Source: JBCCFK01 sp965262315
Lineage (GTDB): Bacteria; Actinomycetota; Acidimicrobiia; Acidimicrobiales; UBA8592
Direction: 5' to 3'
NCBI GenBank assembly: GCA_965262315.1
Contig: CBDHFJ010000027.1
Location: 22,791-86,790, forward strand
Length of the DNA: 64,000 bases
Shown here in pieces: positions 39,012 to 48,326 of the stretch. The notes under the pieces were generated by a model. It saw only the letters and a program-made list of their open reading frames with translations. It did not search any database and was not told the origin of the DNA. The stretch's first letter is position 1; every line of letters begins with the position of its first letter. The position numbers and the translations under genes are program-made.

Positions 39012-40001
39012 ATGCAGATCTCCCCGGCGCGATACCGCCAGATCACGCTGGTCGCCCTCTTCTTGTTGGCCTTCATCATCGTGACGGGCGCCGCCGTGCG
39101 GCTCACGGGCTCCGGTCTCGGCTGCTCGGACTGGCCGACCTGTGAAGAGGACAGCTTCGTCGCCGAGTTCGACGATCTGCACGCGATGGTGGAGTTCGTC
39201 AACCGGCTGATCACCGGCCTGGTCTCGCTCGCCGTGATCGCCGCGGTCCTGGGCTCGATGTGGCGGAGCCCTCGTCGCCGCGACCTCACCCTGTGGTCAT
39301 GGGGTCTGGTGGCGGGCGTGATCGCGCAGATCATCCTCGGGGCGCTCGTCGTTCGCGAGCACCTGCCGCCCGAGCTGGTGATGGGCCACTTCCTGGTGTC
39401 GATGGTCCTGGTGTGGAACGCGATGGTGCTCCATCACCGGGCGGGCCTGCCCGATGACGAGACCGAGATGCGAGACGTCGGCCCCCTCCGCTGGCACATC
39501 CGAGGGCTCTCCCTCCTGGCCGCAGGCGTCCTGGTGACCGGCACGTTCGTCACCGGATCCGGTCCCCACAGCGGGGCCGACAGTCGGGAGATCGAAGACG
39601 CGCTCGAAGCGCAGGGTGTCGACCTCGACGCACTCGACACCTCCGAGATCACCGTCGACCGGCTGCCGTTCGACGTCTCCGACGTCGCGCAGGTCCACGG
39701 CGCCACGGTCATGACGTTCCTGGCCCTGTCGATCTGGCTCGCCCTTCGGCTCCGACGAGGACCAGCCGACCTCTTCCGTTCCGCCCAGACCCTGATCTTC
39801 GTGCTCGTCACCCAGGCAGCGATCGGCTACGTCCAGTACTTCAGCGACGTCCCAGCGCTGCTCGTCGGTGTCCACATCGCCGGCTCGATCGCGGTCTGGT
39901 GCGCGGTCCTCGACCTCCATCTGCGATCCCGCCACCCGTTGCCCGACGCGGCGACCGAGCTCGCGCCCGAGGCCCCGACACCCGCGAGCAGCCCGGTCTG
40001 A
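39012..40001 (+). CDS. ctaA: Haem A synthase
   Basis: CtaA oxidises the C8 methyl of haem O to the formyl group of haem A. The 329-residue protein has eight helices in two pseudo-repeats, with RLTGSGLGCSDWPTCEEDSF in the first extracellular loop (two Cys), REHLPPELVMGHF and HGATVMTFLA and GVHIAGSIAVW carrying the haem His residues. ATG 39012 is chosen; TTG 38988 would add eight residues. Its TGA overlaps the ATG of the enolase-superfamily gene. Confidence 0.93.
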   Translation: MQISPARYRQITLVALFLLAFIIVTGAAVRLTGSGLGCSDWPTCEEDSFVAEFDDLHAMVEFVNRLITGLVSLAVIAAVLGSMWRSPRRRDLTLWSWGLVAGVIAQIILGALVVREHLPPELVMGHFLVSMVLVWNAMVLHHRAGLPDDETEMRDVGPLRWHIRGLSLLAAGVLVTGTFVTGSGPHSGADSREIEDALEAQGVDLDALDTSEITVDRLPFDVSDVAQVHGATVMTFLALSIWLALRLRRGPADLFRSAQTLIFVLVTQAAIGYVQYFSDVPALLVGVHIAGSIAVWCAVLDLHLRSRHPLPDAATELAPEAPTPASSPV

Positions 40002-41059
40002 TGCGCTCGGGCCTTCGCATCGCCGCCGTCGAGACGGAGGTGCTCGAGGACCCGGCCAATCCCCAACTGCTCGTGCACGTGGTCGCCGAGGACGGGCGCC
40101 GGGGCACGGGCGAGACCTGGTGGGGCATCCATCGTCCCGATCTGCCGGCAGGGTCGCCGGTGCGGCCGTACCAGGCGACGATCGAACACCTGCTGGCACC
40201 AGCCACCGCCGGGGTGAGAATCGAGACCGTCGAGGACATCGAGACCTGGTGGCACCGCACCATCCACGCCACGTACCAGTACGGCGACGACGGCATCGTG
40301 CGAGGCGCACTGAGCGGTATCGACATCGCCCTGTGGGACCTGCTCGCACAACACGTCTCGGTGCCGGTCGCGTCGCTGCTGGGCGGAGTCGCACACGACC
40401 GCATCCCGGTGTATGCCAGCCTGTCGTGGCTCGGCGACCTCGACGCCGTGACCGCCGACGCCGACCGGGCCATCGCCTCCGGCTTCCGGGCGGTCAAACT
40501 GCACGAGGCAGACCCCGACCTCATCGTGGCGGCCCGTCATACGATCGACGCGGACGTCGCGATCATGGTGGACATCAGCGCCCGCTACGACACCTCGGGC
40601 GCGATCGACCTGATGCAACGACTCGACGGCGTCGGGCTGACGTGGATCGAGGAACCGGTGTACCCCCAACGCGACCACGCCGCCCTGACCGAGGTGGCCA
40701 CGGCCGGCACCACTGCCCTGGCCGCAGGTGAGAACGAACTCTCGTCGGCCGGCCTCGCCGCGCTCGCGGCGTCGGGGGCCGTGGGAACGCTTCAGCCCGA
40801 GGTCGCCAAGATGGGTGGACTGACCGAGGCGCGAGCGGTGGGCGCGATCGCCCGCGACAGCGGGTGCGGCGTCGCTCCACACAACTTCTCGATGGGGCCG
40901 TCGTGGCTGGCGTCCTGGCACCTCGCCGCACACGTCGCCGAGACCACCTGGCTCGAGGTGCCGTGGCTGCCCGAGGGTCAGACGTTCCCCGGCACGACGC
41001 CGATGCCCGAGATCGACGGCGGAACCGTCGCGGCGCCGACCACCCCCGGCCTCGGCTGA
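40001..41059 (+). CDS. Enolase-superfamily enzyme (mandelate racemase subgroup)
   Basis: A 352-residue enzyme with the capping and barrel domains of the enolase superfamily. KLHEADP gives the K-x-H in place of the K-x-K base pair; Mg ligands are likely in MVDISARYD, IEEPVYP and AAGENELS, and the second base His lies in VAPHNFSMGP. Such K-x-H members are acid-sugar dehydratases or epimerases. Substrate is unknown. It overlaps ctaA by TGATG, probably a chance neighbour. Confidence 0.88.
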   Translation: MRSGLRIAAVETEVLEDPANPQLLVHVVAEDGRRGTGETWWGIHRPDLPAGSPVRPYQATIEHLLAPATAGVRIETVEDIETWWHRTIHATYQYGDDGIVRGALSGIDIALWDLLAQHVSVPVASLLGGVAHDRIPVYASLSWLGDLDAVTADADRAIASGFRAVKLHEADPDLIVAARHTIDADVAIMVDISARYDTSGAIDLMQRLDGVGLTWIEEPVYPQRDHAALTEVATAGTTALAAGENELSSAGLAALAASGAVGTLQPEVAKMGGLTEARAVGAIARDSGCGVAPHNFSMGPSWLASWHLAAHVAETTWLEVPWLPEGQTFPGTTPMPEIDGGTVAAPTTPGLG

Positions 41060-41159
41060 CCCGGAACCCACCGCTGTCGCGAGCGGAGGTCGGCGGTTGG
41101 GTCGAGCTCGTCGAGCTCCCCTGACGGCGCAACCCGCCCACTCCCGGCACAATGGAGCC

Positions 41160-41450
41160 ATGACCGCCCCGATGCCCGTCGAACTGGACGAGCCCGTCGA
41201 CGACATCGTCGTCGACCCCGACACCCCGTGGGTCGTCATCGTCTGGAACGACCCCATCAACCTGATGTCGTACGTGACGTACGTCTTCCAGAAGCTCTTC
41301 GGCTACTCCAAGGAGAAGGCCACCGAGCTCATGCTCGACGTCCACCACAAGGGACGAGCCGTCGTGAGCGAGGGGCCCAAGGAGAAGGCCGAGCTGGACG
41401 TGTTCCGCCTCCACGAACACGGCCTCTGGGCCACCATGCAACAAGATTGA
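41160..41450 (+). CDS. clpS: ATP-dependent Clp protease adaptor ClpS
   Basis: ClpS delivers N-end-rule substrates to ClpAP or ClpCP. This 96-residue protein has the actinobacterial pattern PWVVIVWNDPINLMSYVTYV (Asn-Asp and Met of the N-degron pocket), FQKLFGYSKEKATELMLDVH and HKGRAVVSEGPKEKAE. The ATG is preceded by CACAAT with a 6-nt gap, another possible leaderless start. It is upstream of the phytoene-desaturase-like gene with a 43-nt gap. Confidence 0.95.
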   Translation: MTAPMPVELDEPVDDIVVDPDTPWVVIVWNDPINLMSYVTYVFQKLFGYSKEKATELMLDVHHKGRAVVSEGPKEKAELDVFRLHEHGLWATMQQD

Positions 41451-41493
41451 CCGCAGTGCGGCCGTCTCCGTCAGGTGGTGGCAGAATCGGACG

Positions 41494-43110
41494 ATGAGCG
41501 CGCCGGTTGTCGTTGTTGGTGGTGGACACAACGGGTTGATCTGCGCGGCGTACCTCGCCCGCGCCGGGATCGACACGGTCCTGGTCGAGGCTCGCGACAC
41601 GGTGGGCGGTTGCGCGTCGACGGTCTCCGACCTGGGCGCTCGGTTCAACATCTGCAACTGCGACCACACCATGGTGCGGGCGATGCCGGTGATCGACGAA
41701 CTCGACCTCGCCGGGCACGGGCTGCGCTATCTCGAGGCCGATGCCGGCTTCATCAACGTCTTCCACGACGACGCGCCGCCGTGGGCCGCGTTCCACGAGA
41801 TCGACCGCCAGCTCGACGCGCTGGCCGCCACGTACCCGTCGCAGGTGGCCGGCTACCGGCGCTACCTCGACGACGCCATGCCCATCGCCAAGCTCGTGGT
41901 CGAGATGGCCCGGACCCGTCCCAGCACCACCGGCATGACGGCGACGGCCCTCCGGCTCCGGGCAGCCGGTGCAAGCCGACTGCTCGACTGGGCCAAGCAG
42001 TCCGCCGAGGACGTGTTCGCCCGCTACTTCGACGACTGGCACATCACGATGCCGGTGGTCAGCACCGGCCCGACGGTGTGGGGTGTGCACCCCTCGGTGC
42101 CAGGCACGGGTCTCGCCGCCGCCGCGTTCGCGACCCGCCACCTCATCAAGACCGGCCGCCCCGAAGGCGGTAGCGGCGCGCTGACCGACGCAGTGCAGTC
42201 CAGCTTCGAGGCGGCCGGTGGTCAGGTGCGCTGCAACGCCCGCGTCCGCAAGTTGCTCGTCGCGGACGGCCGAGTCGCCGGCGTCGAGCTGGACGACGAC
42301 ACCCGCCTCGAGGCGTCGGCCGTGGTCGCCGCCTGTGACCCGCAGCGCGTGTTCGTGGACTGGCTCGACGAGATCCCGGCCGCTGCTCGACGTCTGGTCA
42401 CCAGGTGGCGCGAAGGGCCGGTCCACGACGGCTACGAGTCGAAGGTCGACGCGGTCATCGAGGCCCTCCCCCGCTACTCGTTCGCCGATGCCATCGAAGC
42501 CACCGAACCCGGCCTCGACGTGCTGGAGCCCACGGTGATCGTGTCCCCGTCACCAGACGACCTGCGCGACGCACACGAGGGCCGTGAGCAGGGCCGGGTT
42601 GCGCAGCGCCCCACCATGCTGATCAACACCCCGTCGGTGCTCGACCCCACGATGGCCCCCGACGCCGGTGGTCACGTCCTGTCGCTCGAGGTCCTCTTCA
42701 CCCCGTATGCGCTCCAGGGAGGCTGGCCCACCTCACCGGAACCCGCTCGGTGGCTCGACCTGTGGCGCGGCCTCACCACCGACGCCGCCGGCATCGAGGT
42801 CCGAGCATGGCGGGCGATGACCCCGGATCGCTACGAGGCCGAGTTCTCGATGCATCGCGGTCACACCCCGTCCTACGCCGGGGCGCCGCTCGCGGCGCTG
42901 CTCGGTCGCCAGCGCGAGCTGACCCGCTACCGCACCGCGATCGACGGCCTCTACCTCTCCGGCGCGGCCACGTTCCCCGGCGCGGGCGTCTTCGGCGCGT
43001 CGGGCCGCAACACCGCCGATGTGGTGCGCCGAGACGTTGCCGGGCGCGGCCGACCAACCGCTCCCCTGCGGCGGCGGGCTCGCGGTCTGGCCACGGCCGT
43101 TCGCCGGTGA
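41494..43110 (+). CDS. Phytoene-desaturase-like FAD oxidoreductase (PYROXD2-like)
   Basis: A 538-residue flavoprotein. It begins with the dinucleotide fold VVVVGGGHNGLICAAYLARAG followed by an acidic strand end, VEARDTVGGCAST. EGGSGALTDAVQ and the C-terminal FAD clamp LYLSGAATFPGAGVFGASGRN (shortened) are typical of carotenoid desaturase and retinol saturase-like enzymes. Substrate is unknown and no carotenoid cluster surrounds it. Its TGA overlaps the GTG of the following LLM gene, so the two probably act together. Confidence 0.87.
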   Translation: MSAPVVVVGGGHNGLICAAYLARAGIDTVLVEARDTVGGCASTVSDLGARFNICNCDHTMVRAMPVIDELDLAGHGLRYLEADAGFINVFHDDAPPWAAFHEIDRQLDALAATYPSQVAGYRRYLDDAMPIAKLVVEMARTRPSTTGMTATALRLRAAGASRLLDWAKQSAEDVFARYFDDWHITMPVVSTGPTVWGVHPSVPGTGLAAAAFATRHLIKTGRPEGGSGALTDAVQSSFEAAGGQVRCNARVRKLLVADGRVAGVELDDDTRLEASAVVAACDPQRVFVDWLDEIPAAARRLVTRWREGPVHDGYESKVDAVIEALPRYSFADAIEATEPGLDVLEPTVIVSPSPDDLRDAHEGREQGRVAQRPTMLINTPSVLDPTMAPDAGGHVLSLEVLFTPYALQGGWPTSPEPARWLDLWRGLTTDAAGIEVRAWRAMTPDRYEAEFSMHRGHTPSYAGAPLAALLGRQRELTRYRTAIDGLYLSGAATFPGAGVFGASGRNTADVVRRDVAGRGRPTAPLRRRARGLATAVRR

Positions 43111-44060
43111 TCCCGCTCTCGGTCAATCTCATGCCGACCGGCCCGGTCGGCCAGGTGGTCGAGCTGGCGGCGCTCGCAGAAGCGCACGGGTACCGACGGT
43201 GCTGGGTGTACGACGAAGGCGTCGTCACCCGCGACGTGTACGTGACCCTGGCCGCGATCGCCGCGGCGACCGATCGCATCGGCCTCGGTCCCGGCATCAC
43301 CAATCCGTACGTCCGCCACCCCGGCGCGACCGCAGCAGCCGTCGCCACCCTCGACGAGCTGTGCGGCGGTCGGGCGTTCGTCGGTCTGGGCGCGGGCGGC
43401 GGCCTCACGCTCGGTCCGCTGGCGGTCGAACGCACGCGGCCCCTGGCCTCGGTCGAACACACGATCACCGCCCTGCGGTCGCTCTTCGACGGGCAGCAGG
43501 TGACGATGTCGGGCCCCACGTTCGGGCTGGATCGCGCGCGGCTGTCGTTCGGTCGGCCGGACATCGAGATCTTCGTGGCCGGGCGGGGACCCCGGATGAT
43601 CGACCTCGGCGGAAGGCTCGGTGACGGGTTCTACCTGAGCTACATCCACAAGGAACTGCTGGGCGACCACGTGCGCTCCGTGCGCGACGCGGCGGGCGAT
43701 CGGCCGTTCACCGTGGTGTGGTCGACAGCGATCGCGTCCACCGACGCCGAGCTCGACGCGGTCCGGGCCCAGCTCACGTTCCGACTGGTCGACTCCCCGC
43801 CCGAGGTCCGTGACCGTCTCGGGCTGCACGACGATCGTCGCGACGCCATACGCAACGCCCTTGCCACCGGCGGACCCGCCGCTGCCGCGCACCTGATCGA
43901 CCCTGCGTGGGCCGAGTCGTTCGCCCTGGTCGGCAGTCCAACCGAGTGCGCGCTGGAACTGGCGGCGATCGCAGACGAGCACGGCATCGACGAGTTCCTG
44001 CTGCCGGTGCAGGACCTCGACGCGGGCGCCGCGCTCATCGAACGCGTGGCCGCCGCCTGA
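43107..44060 (+). CDS. LLM-class F420-dependent oxidoreductase
   Basis: A 317-residue TIM-barrel protein of the luciferase-like superfamily. CWVYDEGVVTRDVYVTLAAI, IGLGPGITNPYVRHPG and CGGRAFVGLGAGGGLTLGPL are typical F420-pocket segments (MER-like). The GTG start overlaps the upstream oxidoreductase stop (GTGA). It resembles the minus-strand LLM enzyme at 56762-57556 in several motifs (DEGV, GLGxGGGLxLGP), so the two are likely paralogs. Confidence 0.85.
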   Translation: MIPLSVNLMPTGPVGQVVELAALAEAHGYRRCWVYDEGVVTRDVYVTLAAIAAATDRIGLGPGITNPYVRHPGATAAAVATLDELCGGRAFVGLGAGGGLTLGPLAVERTRPLASVEHTITALRSLFDGQQVTMSGPTFGLDRARLSFGRPDIEIFVAGRGPRMIDLGGRLGDGFYLSYIHKELLGDHVRSVRDAAGDRPFTVVWSTAIASTDAELDAVRAQLTFRLVDSPPEVRDRLGLHDDRRDAIRNALATGGPAAAAHLIDPAWAESFALVGSPTECALELAAIADEHGIDEFLLPVQDLDAGAALIERVAAA

Positions 44061-44115
44061 CCCGACCCGTGGTTCGCCGCATGCAGATCGGTGTGCGCTG
44101 CCGGGGTGGCGCGCT

Positions 44116-44295
44116 TCAGCCCGCACGCTCCTCGACGACATTCTCGGGTCGAAGCGCACCGCGGTACTCGAGCGCGAGGCACTCGGAGCAGGTCGGCACC
44201 ACGTTCGCCGAGACCCGGTGGCCACCTCCGACGGGGAGGGGTCTGCCGCATGCGGGTCCGATGCCGCGTGGTCCTGGAAGATGACTGACCGTCAT
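44116..44295 (-). CDS. Small Cys-containing protein, possible zinc binder
   Basis: The minus strand from ATG 44295 encodes 59 residues, with GAGGG upstream at a suitable distance. The peptide starts MTVSHLPGPRGIGPACGRPLP and has three Cys and one His (ACGRP, GGGHRV, PTCSECLALEYRG), a short zinc-ribbon-like pattern. Small HLPGP...ACG...CxxC proteins are common in actinobacteria, without known function. The frame is short, so the call is tentative. Confidence 0.45.
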   Translation of the reverse strand: MTVSHLPGPRGIGPACGRPLPVGGGHRVSANVVPTCSECLALEYRGALRPENVVEERAG

Positions 44296-44560
44296 TGTTG
44301 ATTCGCCCTCTGTTGTCTCGCCCGTGATCGCCCCGCACCGGCCGGAGGAATGGTCCTCCCGGCCCATGCGACTGATCCTGTCCGCTCACCAGACGCCCCG
44401 GCACACCACTGGGTCGCGTTGCCTGGGCCGAACGGCCCAGAATCGGCCCGCTCAACCCGACAATTCACGGCCTGGACATCTTCCGCTCCCCGTTGCGCCG
44501 GGCGAGCGTGACCGGTTCCGACGCCGGACAGAGGGCGTCGGCCACCTCGCCGGGTGGCCG
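44296..44560. other. Intergenic region without recognised gene
   Basis: This 265-nt stretch upstream of the small Cys protein and downstream of ubiX holds no convincing reading frame. One imperfect hairpin (CCGGAGGA / ATGG / TCCTCCCGG at about 44340) is the only structure seen. Confidence 0.4.
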
Positions 44561-45139
44561 TCAGGCCGGCGGCTCGCCCCAGCGGTTGAGGCCTTCGACC
44601 TCGATCCCGAGGTGTTCGAGCGCGCGCCCGACCGAGTGGGTGACGACGTCGTCGAGGCTCTGGGGCTTGTTGTAGAACGCCGGCACCGGCGGGTAGACGA
44701 CCGCCCCCATCTCGGTCACCCGCTCCATGTGGCGCAGGTGGCCGAGGTGGAACGGCGTCTCACGCACCATCAGCACCAGGGGGCGGCGTTCCTTGAGCGT
44801 GACGTCGGCGGCGCGCGCCACCAGGTCGGCCGAGAACGACGTGGCCACGGCCGACAGCGTCTTGATCGAGCACGGCGCCACGATCATGCCTTCGGCGCGG
44901 AACGAGCCGGATGCGATCGGTGCCCCGATGTCGCGGGCGCCGTGGACGTGATCGGCGAGTGCCTCGACCTCCGACACCGCGAGATCGGTCTCGATCCCGA
45001 TGGTGGTCTTGGCCGCGTTGCTCGCCACCAGATGGGTCTCGACCCCAGGCACCGCGCTCAGCAGCTGGAGCGCACGCACGCCGTAGATCGCCCCGCTCGC
45101 ACCGGTGATCGCGACCACGACGCGACGGGTCCTGGTCAT
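44561..45139 (-). CDS. ubiX: Flavin prenyltransferase UbiX
   Basis: UbiX prenylates FMN with dimethylallyl phosphate, making the cofactor of UbiD decarboxylases. The 192-residue protein shows VVAITGASGAIYGVRALQLL, SFRAEGMIVAPCSIKTLSAV (shortened), RPLVLMVRETPFHLGHLRHM and PPVPAFYNKPQSLDDVV, all standard. ATG 45139 overlaps the ubiD stop (ATGA), so cofactor and enzyme are made together. Confidence 0.95.
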   Translation of the reverse strand: MTRTRRVVVAITGASGAIYGVRALQLLSAVPGVETHLVASNAAKTTIGIETDLAVSEVEALADHVHGARDIGAPIASGSFRAEGMIVAPCSIKTLSAVATSFSADLVARAADVTLKERRPLVLMVRETPFHLGHLRHMERVTEMGAVVYPPVPAFYNKPQSLDDVVTHSVGRALEHLGIEVEGLNRWGEPPA

Positions 45140-46476
45140 CGGAGGTACGGGCCCAGGTCGACGGTGGGATACGCGACACGCGAGCCGTACTCGCGGCGCT
45201 CGCGTTTGTAGGTGGCGTCGATGCCGACCTTGGTGCTCACACCTCGCTGATCGGCCGTGGGGTCCATCTCGTGCCCCTGCGCGAACGGGACGGTGAAGAC
45301 GTCGTCGGTCCAGTGCACCCGGTTGGTCAGGGCCCACTGCACTTCGGCGGGTTCGTACATGTCGATGTCGCGGTCGACCACGACCACGTTGCGGATGTTG
45401 ATGTGGGCGGCCATCGCGGCCATCGCCAGGTTCTTCGGCGTCCCCGGGTTGTCGCGGTCGATCTGGATCAGCGCGAGGAAGCCGTTCCCGTAGGGCGGGA
45501 TGTGCACGTCGGCGGTGGCGTCGAGGTGGCGCACGAACCGCCGCAGCAGCGGCTCTCGGGGCAGGACATTGCCGATGTAGATGTGCTCGTACCAGCCGGG
45601 GATGATCGTCTGGTAGATCGGATCGTGGCGCCACGAGATGCACGTCACCTCGAAGGTGGGGCTGTTCCACGCTTCGCCGTGGTAGCCGTGGAACTCCGCC
45701 AGGGGGCCCTCGAGCTCGCGGACGGTGGGATGGAGCAGCCCTTCGACCACGACCTCCGCGGCGGCCGGGATGTCCACGTCGACCGTGCGTCCGGCGCAGA
45801 CCTCGATGCCCTGGCCACGGATCGAGCCGGCGATCAGCAGCTCGTCGACCGGCGTCTTCACCCCGGCGGCGATCATGATCGCCGGATCGAGCCCGATGGC
45901 CAGCGCGATCGGGAACGGTGCGTCCGGATCCTCACGCGACTTCCAGAAGGTGCCGACGTCGCGCCATTCGTTCACGTTGAATCCGAAGCGCGTCGGGCCG
46001 AGGCGCAGCATCCGGTTGTACCCGAGGTTGCCGCGTCCGGAGATCGGGTCCTTGGCCACCGTCACCGCCCCGGTGATGAAGGCGCCACCGTCGCCCCGGC
46101 TGTGGGTGGGGATGGGCAGCATCGCCGTGTCGAGGTCGTCGCCCATGACGTGGTTGTCGTGCCACGCCGCGGTGTCGACGCGTACCGGGGCGATCCCGTT
46201 GGCCGGATCCAGCACCCGCTCCATCACGTCGATGACTTCGGTGGGTGCACAGCCAAGCGCAAGCGCGGCGCGCCGGTGCGACGTGACCGAGCCGCAGAAG
46301 ATCGGCCACGGACTGTCGGTGGCCGCGGTGAAGTAGCCGGCGCCGGTGTCGGTGCGGGCGAGCGATGCGGCCACGTCGGCGAGTTCGTGTTCGAGCGACA
46401 CCGGCCCCTCGATGTGGGCGAGCTGGCCCGCCTCTTCGAGAACGGCCATGTACGAGCGCAGGTCGGTGATCGCCAT
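45136..46476 (-). CDS. ubiD: UbiD-family decarboxylase
   Basis: A 446-residue prFMN-dependent (de)carboxylase. DLRSYMAVLEEAGQL opens the N-terminal domain; NLGYNRMLRLGP, GIDPAIMIAAGVKTP-like (here GLDPAIMIAAGVKTP), GSIRGQGIEVCAGRT and the C-terminal VVVVDRDIDMYEPAEVQWAL box are present. UbiD enzymes act on aromatic or alpha,beta-unsaturated acids. It is coupled to ubiX and divergent from the oxygenase-amidotransferase-deaminase operon. The start is ATG 46476, with TACGCT 6 nt before it. Confidence 0.94.
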   Translation of the reverse strand: MAITDLRSYMAVLEEAGQLAHIEGPVSLEHELADVAASLARTDTGAGYFTAATDSPWPIFCGSVTSHRRAALALGCAPTEVIDVMERVLDPANGIAPVRVDTAAWHDNHVMGDDLDTAMLPIPTHSRGDGGAFITGAVTVAKDPISGRGNLGYNRMLRLGPTRFGFNVNEWRDVGTFWKSREDPDAPFPIALAIGLDPAIMIAAGVKTPVDELLIAGSIRGQGIEVCAGRTVDVDIPAAAEVVVEGLLHPTVRELEGPLAEFHGYHGEAWNSPTFEVTCISWRHDPIYQTIIPGWYEHIYIGNVLPREPLLRRFVRHLDATADVHIPPYGNGFLALIQIDRDNPGTPKNLAMAAMAAHINIRNVVVVDRDIDMYEPAEVQWALTNRVHWTDDVFTVPFAQGHEMDPTADQRGVSTKVGIDATYKRERREYGSRVAYPTVDLGPYLR

Positions 46477-46482
46477 GGATGG

Positions 46483-46488
46483 AGCGTA
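46483..46488 (-). promoter_or_regulatory. Candidate -10 box of ubiD
   Basis: TACGCT on the minus strand ends 6 nt before ATG 46476. Confidence 0.4.
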
Positions 46489-46547
46489 GTGACCTGCCGG
46501 CTCGGCGACCGCGTCCGACGGCACTTCAGGCCGGTGGGGGTGGGCGG

Positions 46548-46572
46548 TAGCATCAGGAGCATGGCACGGTGA
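46548..46572 (+). promoter_or_regulatory. Candidate promoter with a three-codon ORF
   Basis: TAGCAT (46548-46553) lies 7 nt before ATG 46561, which opens ATG-GCA-CGG-TGA, a Met-Ala-Arg-stop mini-ORF. The oxygenase gene begins about 100 nt further. Leaderless translation of the mini-ORF before the operon is conceivable. Confidence 0.3.
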
Positions 46573-46668
46573 GTGGCCTCGGGAACGCCGATCGGCGATC
46601 CCGATGATCCGGCCTCCACAACGAGCTCGGACCGCGTCGAGCGGCCCGTCCCAACGATGGAGCACCCC

Positions 46669-47610
46669 ATGGACACCCAGACCCCTCCCCTCATCGACAT
46701 CGGGCCACTGCTCGACGGCAGCAGCGAGGCGGGCGCCATCGCGGCCGAGATCCACCAGGCCTGCCTCGAGTGGGGCTTCTTCGTCACCGTCGGCCATGGC
46801 CTCGACGAGGAGATGGCGGCGGTGTTCGACGTGGCCCGACGCTTCTTCGATCTGCCGCAGGCCACCAAGGAAGCCACGCCGCGAACCAACCGGTACGGCT
46901 ACGTCCCGCTCCGCGAGCACGCCATCGACGAGAGCCGGGCCAGCGATCGCACCGAGTACATCGACATGGGGCTCCGCGACGAGGTGGCGCTCCCGGACCT
47001 ACCCGGTCTGGCCCAGGCGGTCCGGGCCTACCAGGCGGCGGCGTTGCCGGTCGGCGAGGCCCTGCTGCGAGCGATCGCCGATCAGGTGGGCGCCGGACCC
47101 GACTTCTTCGCCGACCTCATGTCCGACCCGCAGTGTCGGCTGCGCTTCCTCCACTATCCGCCGGTCGAAGCGGACGATCGCGGCGTCCTGCCGGTTCCGA
47201 CCTCGGCCCACACCGACTACGGAGCGCTCACCCTGCTCGCCACCGACGGCGTCCCCGGCCTCGAGGTCAAGCCCAAAGGCCGGGAGTGGACCCCCGTGGC
47301 GGCTCCCGCCGGTGCGCTGGTGGTCAACCTCGGGGACATGCTGCGTCGCTGGACCAACGACCGCTACCAGTCGACCCCGCACCGGGTGGTCGGGCCCGCT
47401 GTGGGCGACCGCATCAGCATCCCGTTCTTCGTGAACCCGGACCCGGCCACCGTCGTCACCGCCATTCCCGCGTGCATCACCGACGACCGACCCGAGGTGT
47501 ACGGCCCGATCACCGCCGGCGAGTTCCTGGCCCAGCGGATCGACGGCCGCGACGAGCCCTACGTCGATCCGGCGGAGGGCCCCGAACGCCGGGTCGGAGC
47601 CGACTCGTGA
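46669..47610 (+). CDS. 2-oxoglutarate/Fe(II)-dependent oxygenase, isopenicillin N synthase family
   Basis: A protein of about 313 residues with the DIOX_N start PLIDIGPLLDG and the 2OG-Fe(II) core: SAHTDYGALTLLATD (His and Asp ligands), STPHRVVGP (second His) and RISIPFFVNPD (the 2OG-binding Arg-x-Ser). RRFFDLPQATKEA is also typical. Such enzymes hydroxylate or oxidise small molecules. ATG 46669 or ATG 46657 could be the start; neither has a clear SD. Its stop overlaps the GTG of the amidotransferase gene, the first of a tight three-gene operon. Confidence 0.88.
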   Translation: MDTQTPPLIDIGPLLDGSSEAGAIAAEIHQACLEWGFFVTVGHGLDEEMAAVFDVARRFFDLPQATKEATPRTNRYGYVPLREHAIDESRASDRTEYIDMGLRDEVALPDLPGLAQAVRAYQAAALPVGEALLRAIADQVGAGPDFFADLMSDPQCRLRFLHYPPVEADDRGVLPVPTSAHTDYGALTLLATDGVPGLEVKPKGREWTPVAAPAGALVVNLGDMLRRWTNDRYQSTPHRVVGPAVGDRISIPFFVNPDPATVVTAIPACITDDRPEVYGPITAGEFLAQRIDGRDEPYVDPAEGPERRVGADS

Positions 47611-48326
47611 AGGTGCTGTCGATCATCCACGATCCGGCGTGGACCGAATCCCGGATCGTCGACCTGGTCGCCGAGGCCGGCCACGACGTCCATCACTGCT
47701 GCCACGCGGCCGGCGACCCGCTGCCTGCCGTCGGGGAGCACGACGCCGTCGTCGTCAACGGCGGTCCGGTGAGTGTCTGGCGCGCTGACGACGAGCCGTT
47801 CATGCGACGCGAGATCGACTTCGTCCGCGACGTCGTCGCCGCGGACATTCCCTTGGTGGGCTTCTGTCTGGGAAGCCAGATCCTGGCCGCAGCCCACGGG
47901 GTCACCAGCGCCCCTCGGCCCGACGGCGAGGTCGAGTACGGCTTCCATCCGATCCGACCGACCGAGGCCGGTCGGGACCTGTTCGTCGGGCTCGACCACG
48001 TCTTCCAGGTCCACGAGGAAGCCACCGTGGCCGTCCCCGACGGCGGCGAGCTCCTGGCCACCAGCGACCGATTCGAGGTCCAGGCCTTCCGACTCGGTCA
48101 TGCGTACGGCATCCAGTTCCACGCCGATGCCCGCCAGCGCGACATTCCATTCTGGTGGGACGACAACCACGCGCGGTACGGCGGCCGTCCGGGCGCGCAG
48201 ACACTCTCGGAGCAGATCGACGGCGCGGCCCAGCACGAGGCCGCCATCGACCGCTGGACCCGCCACTTCCTGACCACGGCGGCGATTCCCGTCCGCCGAC
48301 TCGACCCCCAGGAGATCACCCGGTGA
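47607..48326 (+). CDS. Class I glutamine amidotransferase-like protein
   Basis: A 239-residue GATase1 domain protein, without an attached synthetase. The nucleophile elbow is LVGFCLGSQILAAAHG (Cys) and the catalytic His is in AYGIQFHADARQ. The usual Pro-Glu after FH is Ala-Asp here, so the Glu of the triad may be replaced by Asp. Stand-alone members hydrolyse gamma-glutamyl amides, including gamma-glutamylated amines in catabolism. GTGA overlaps at both ends place it between the oxygenase and the deaminase. Confidence 0.85.
   Translation: MKVLSIIHDPAWTESRIVDLVAEAGHDVHHCCHAAGDPLPAVGEHDAVVVNGGPVSVWRADDEPFMRREIDFVRDVVAADIPLVGFCLGSQILAAAHGVTSAPRPDGEVEYGFHPIRPTEAGRDLFVGLDHVFQVHEEATVAVPDGGELLATSDRFEVQAFRLGHAYGIQFHADARQRDIPFWWDDNHARYGGRPGAQTLSEQIDGAAQHEAAIDRWTRHFLTTAAIPVRRLDPQEITR

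Noticed and set aside
44324..45211. Plus-strand frame over the ubiX region
   Set aside because: Antisense of ubiX with no domain similarity and biased composition.
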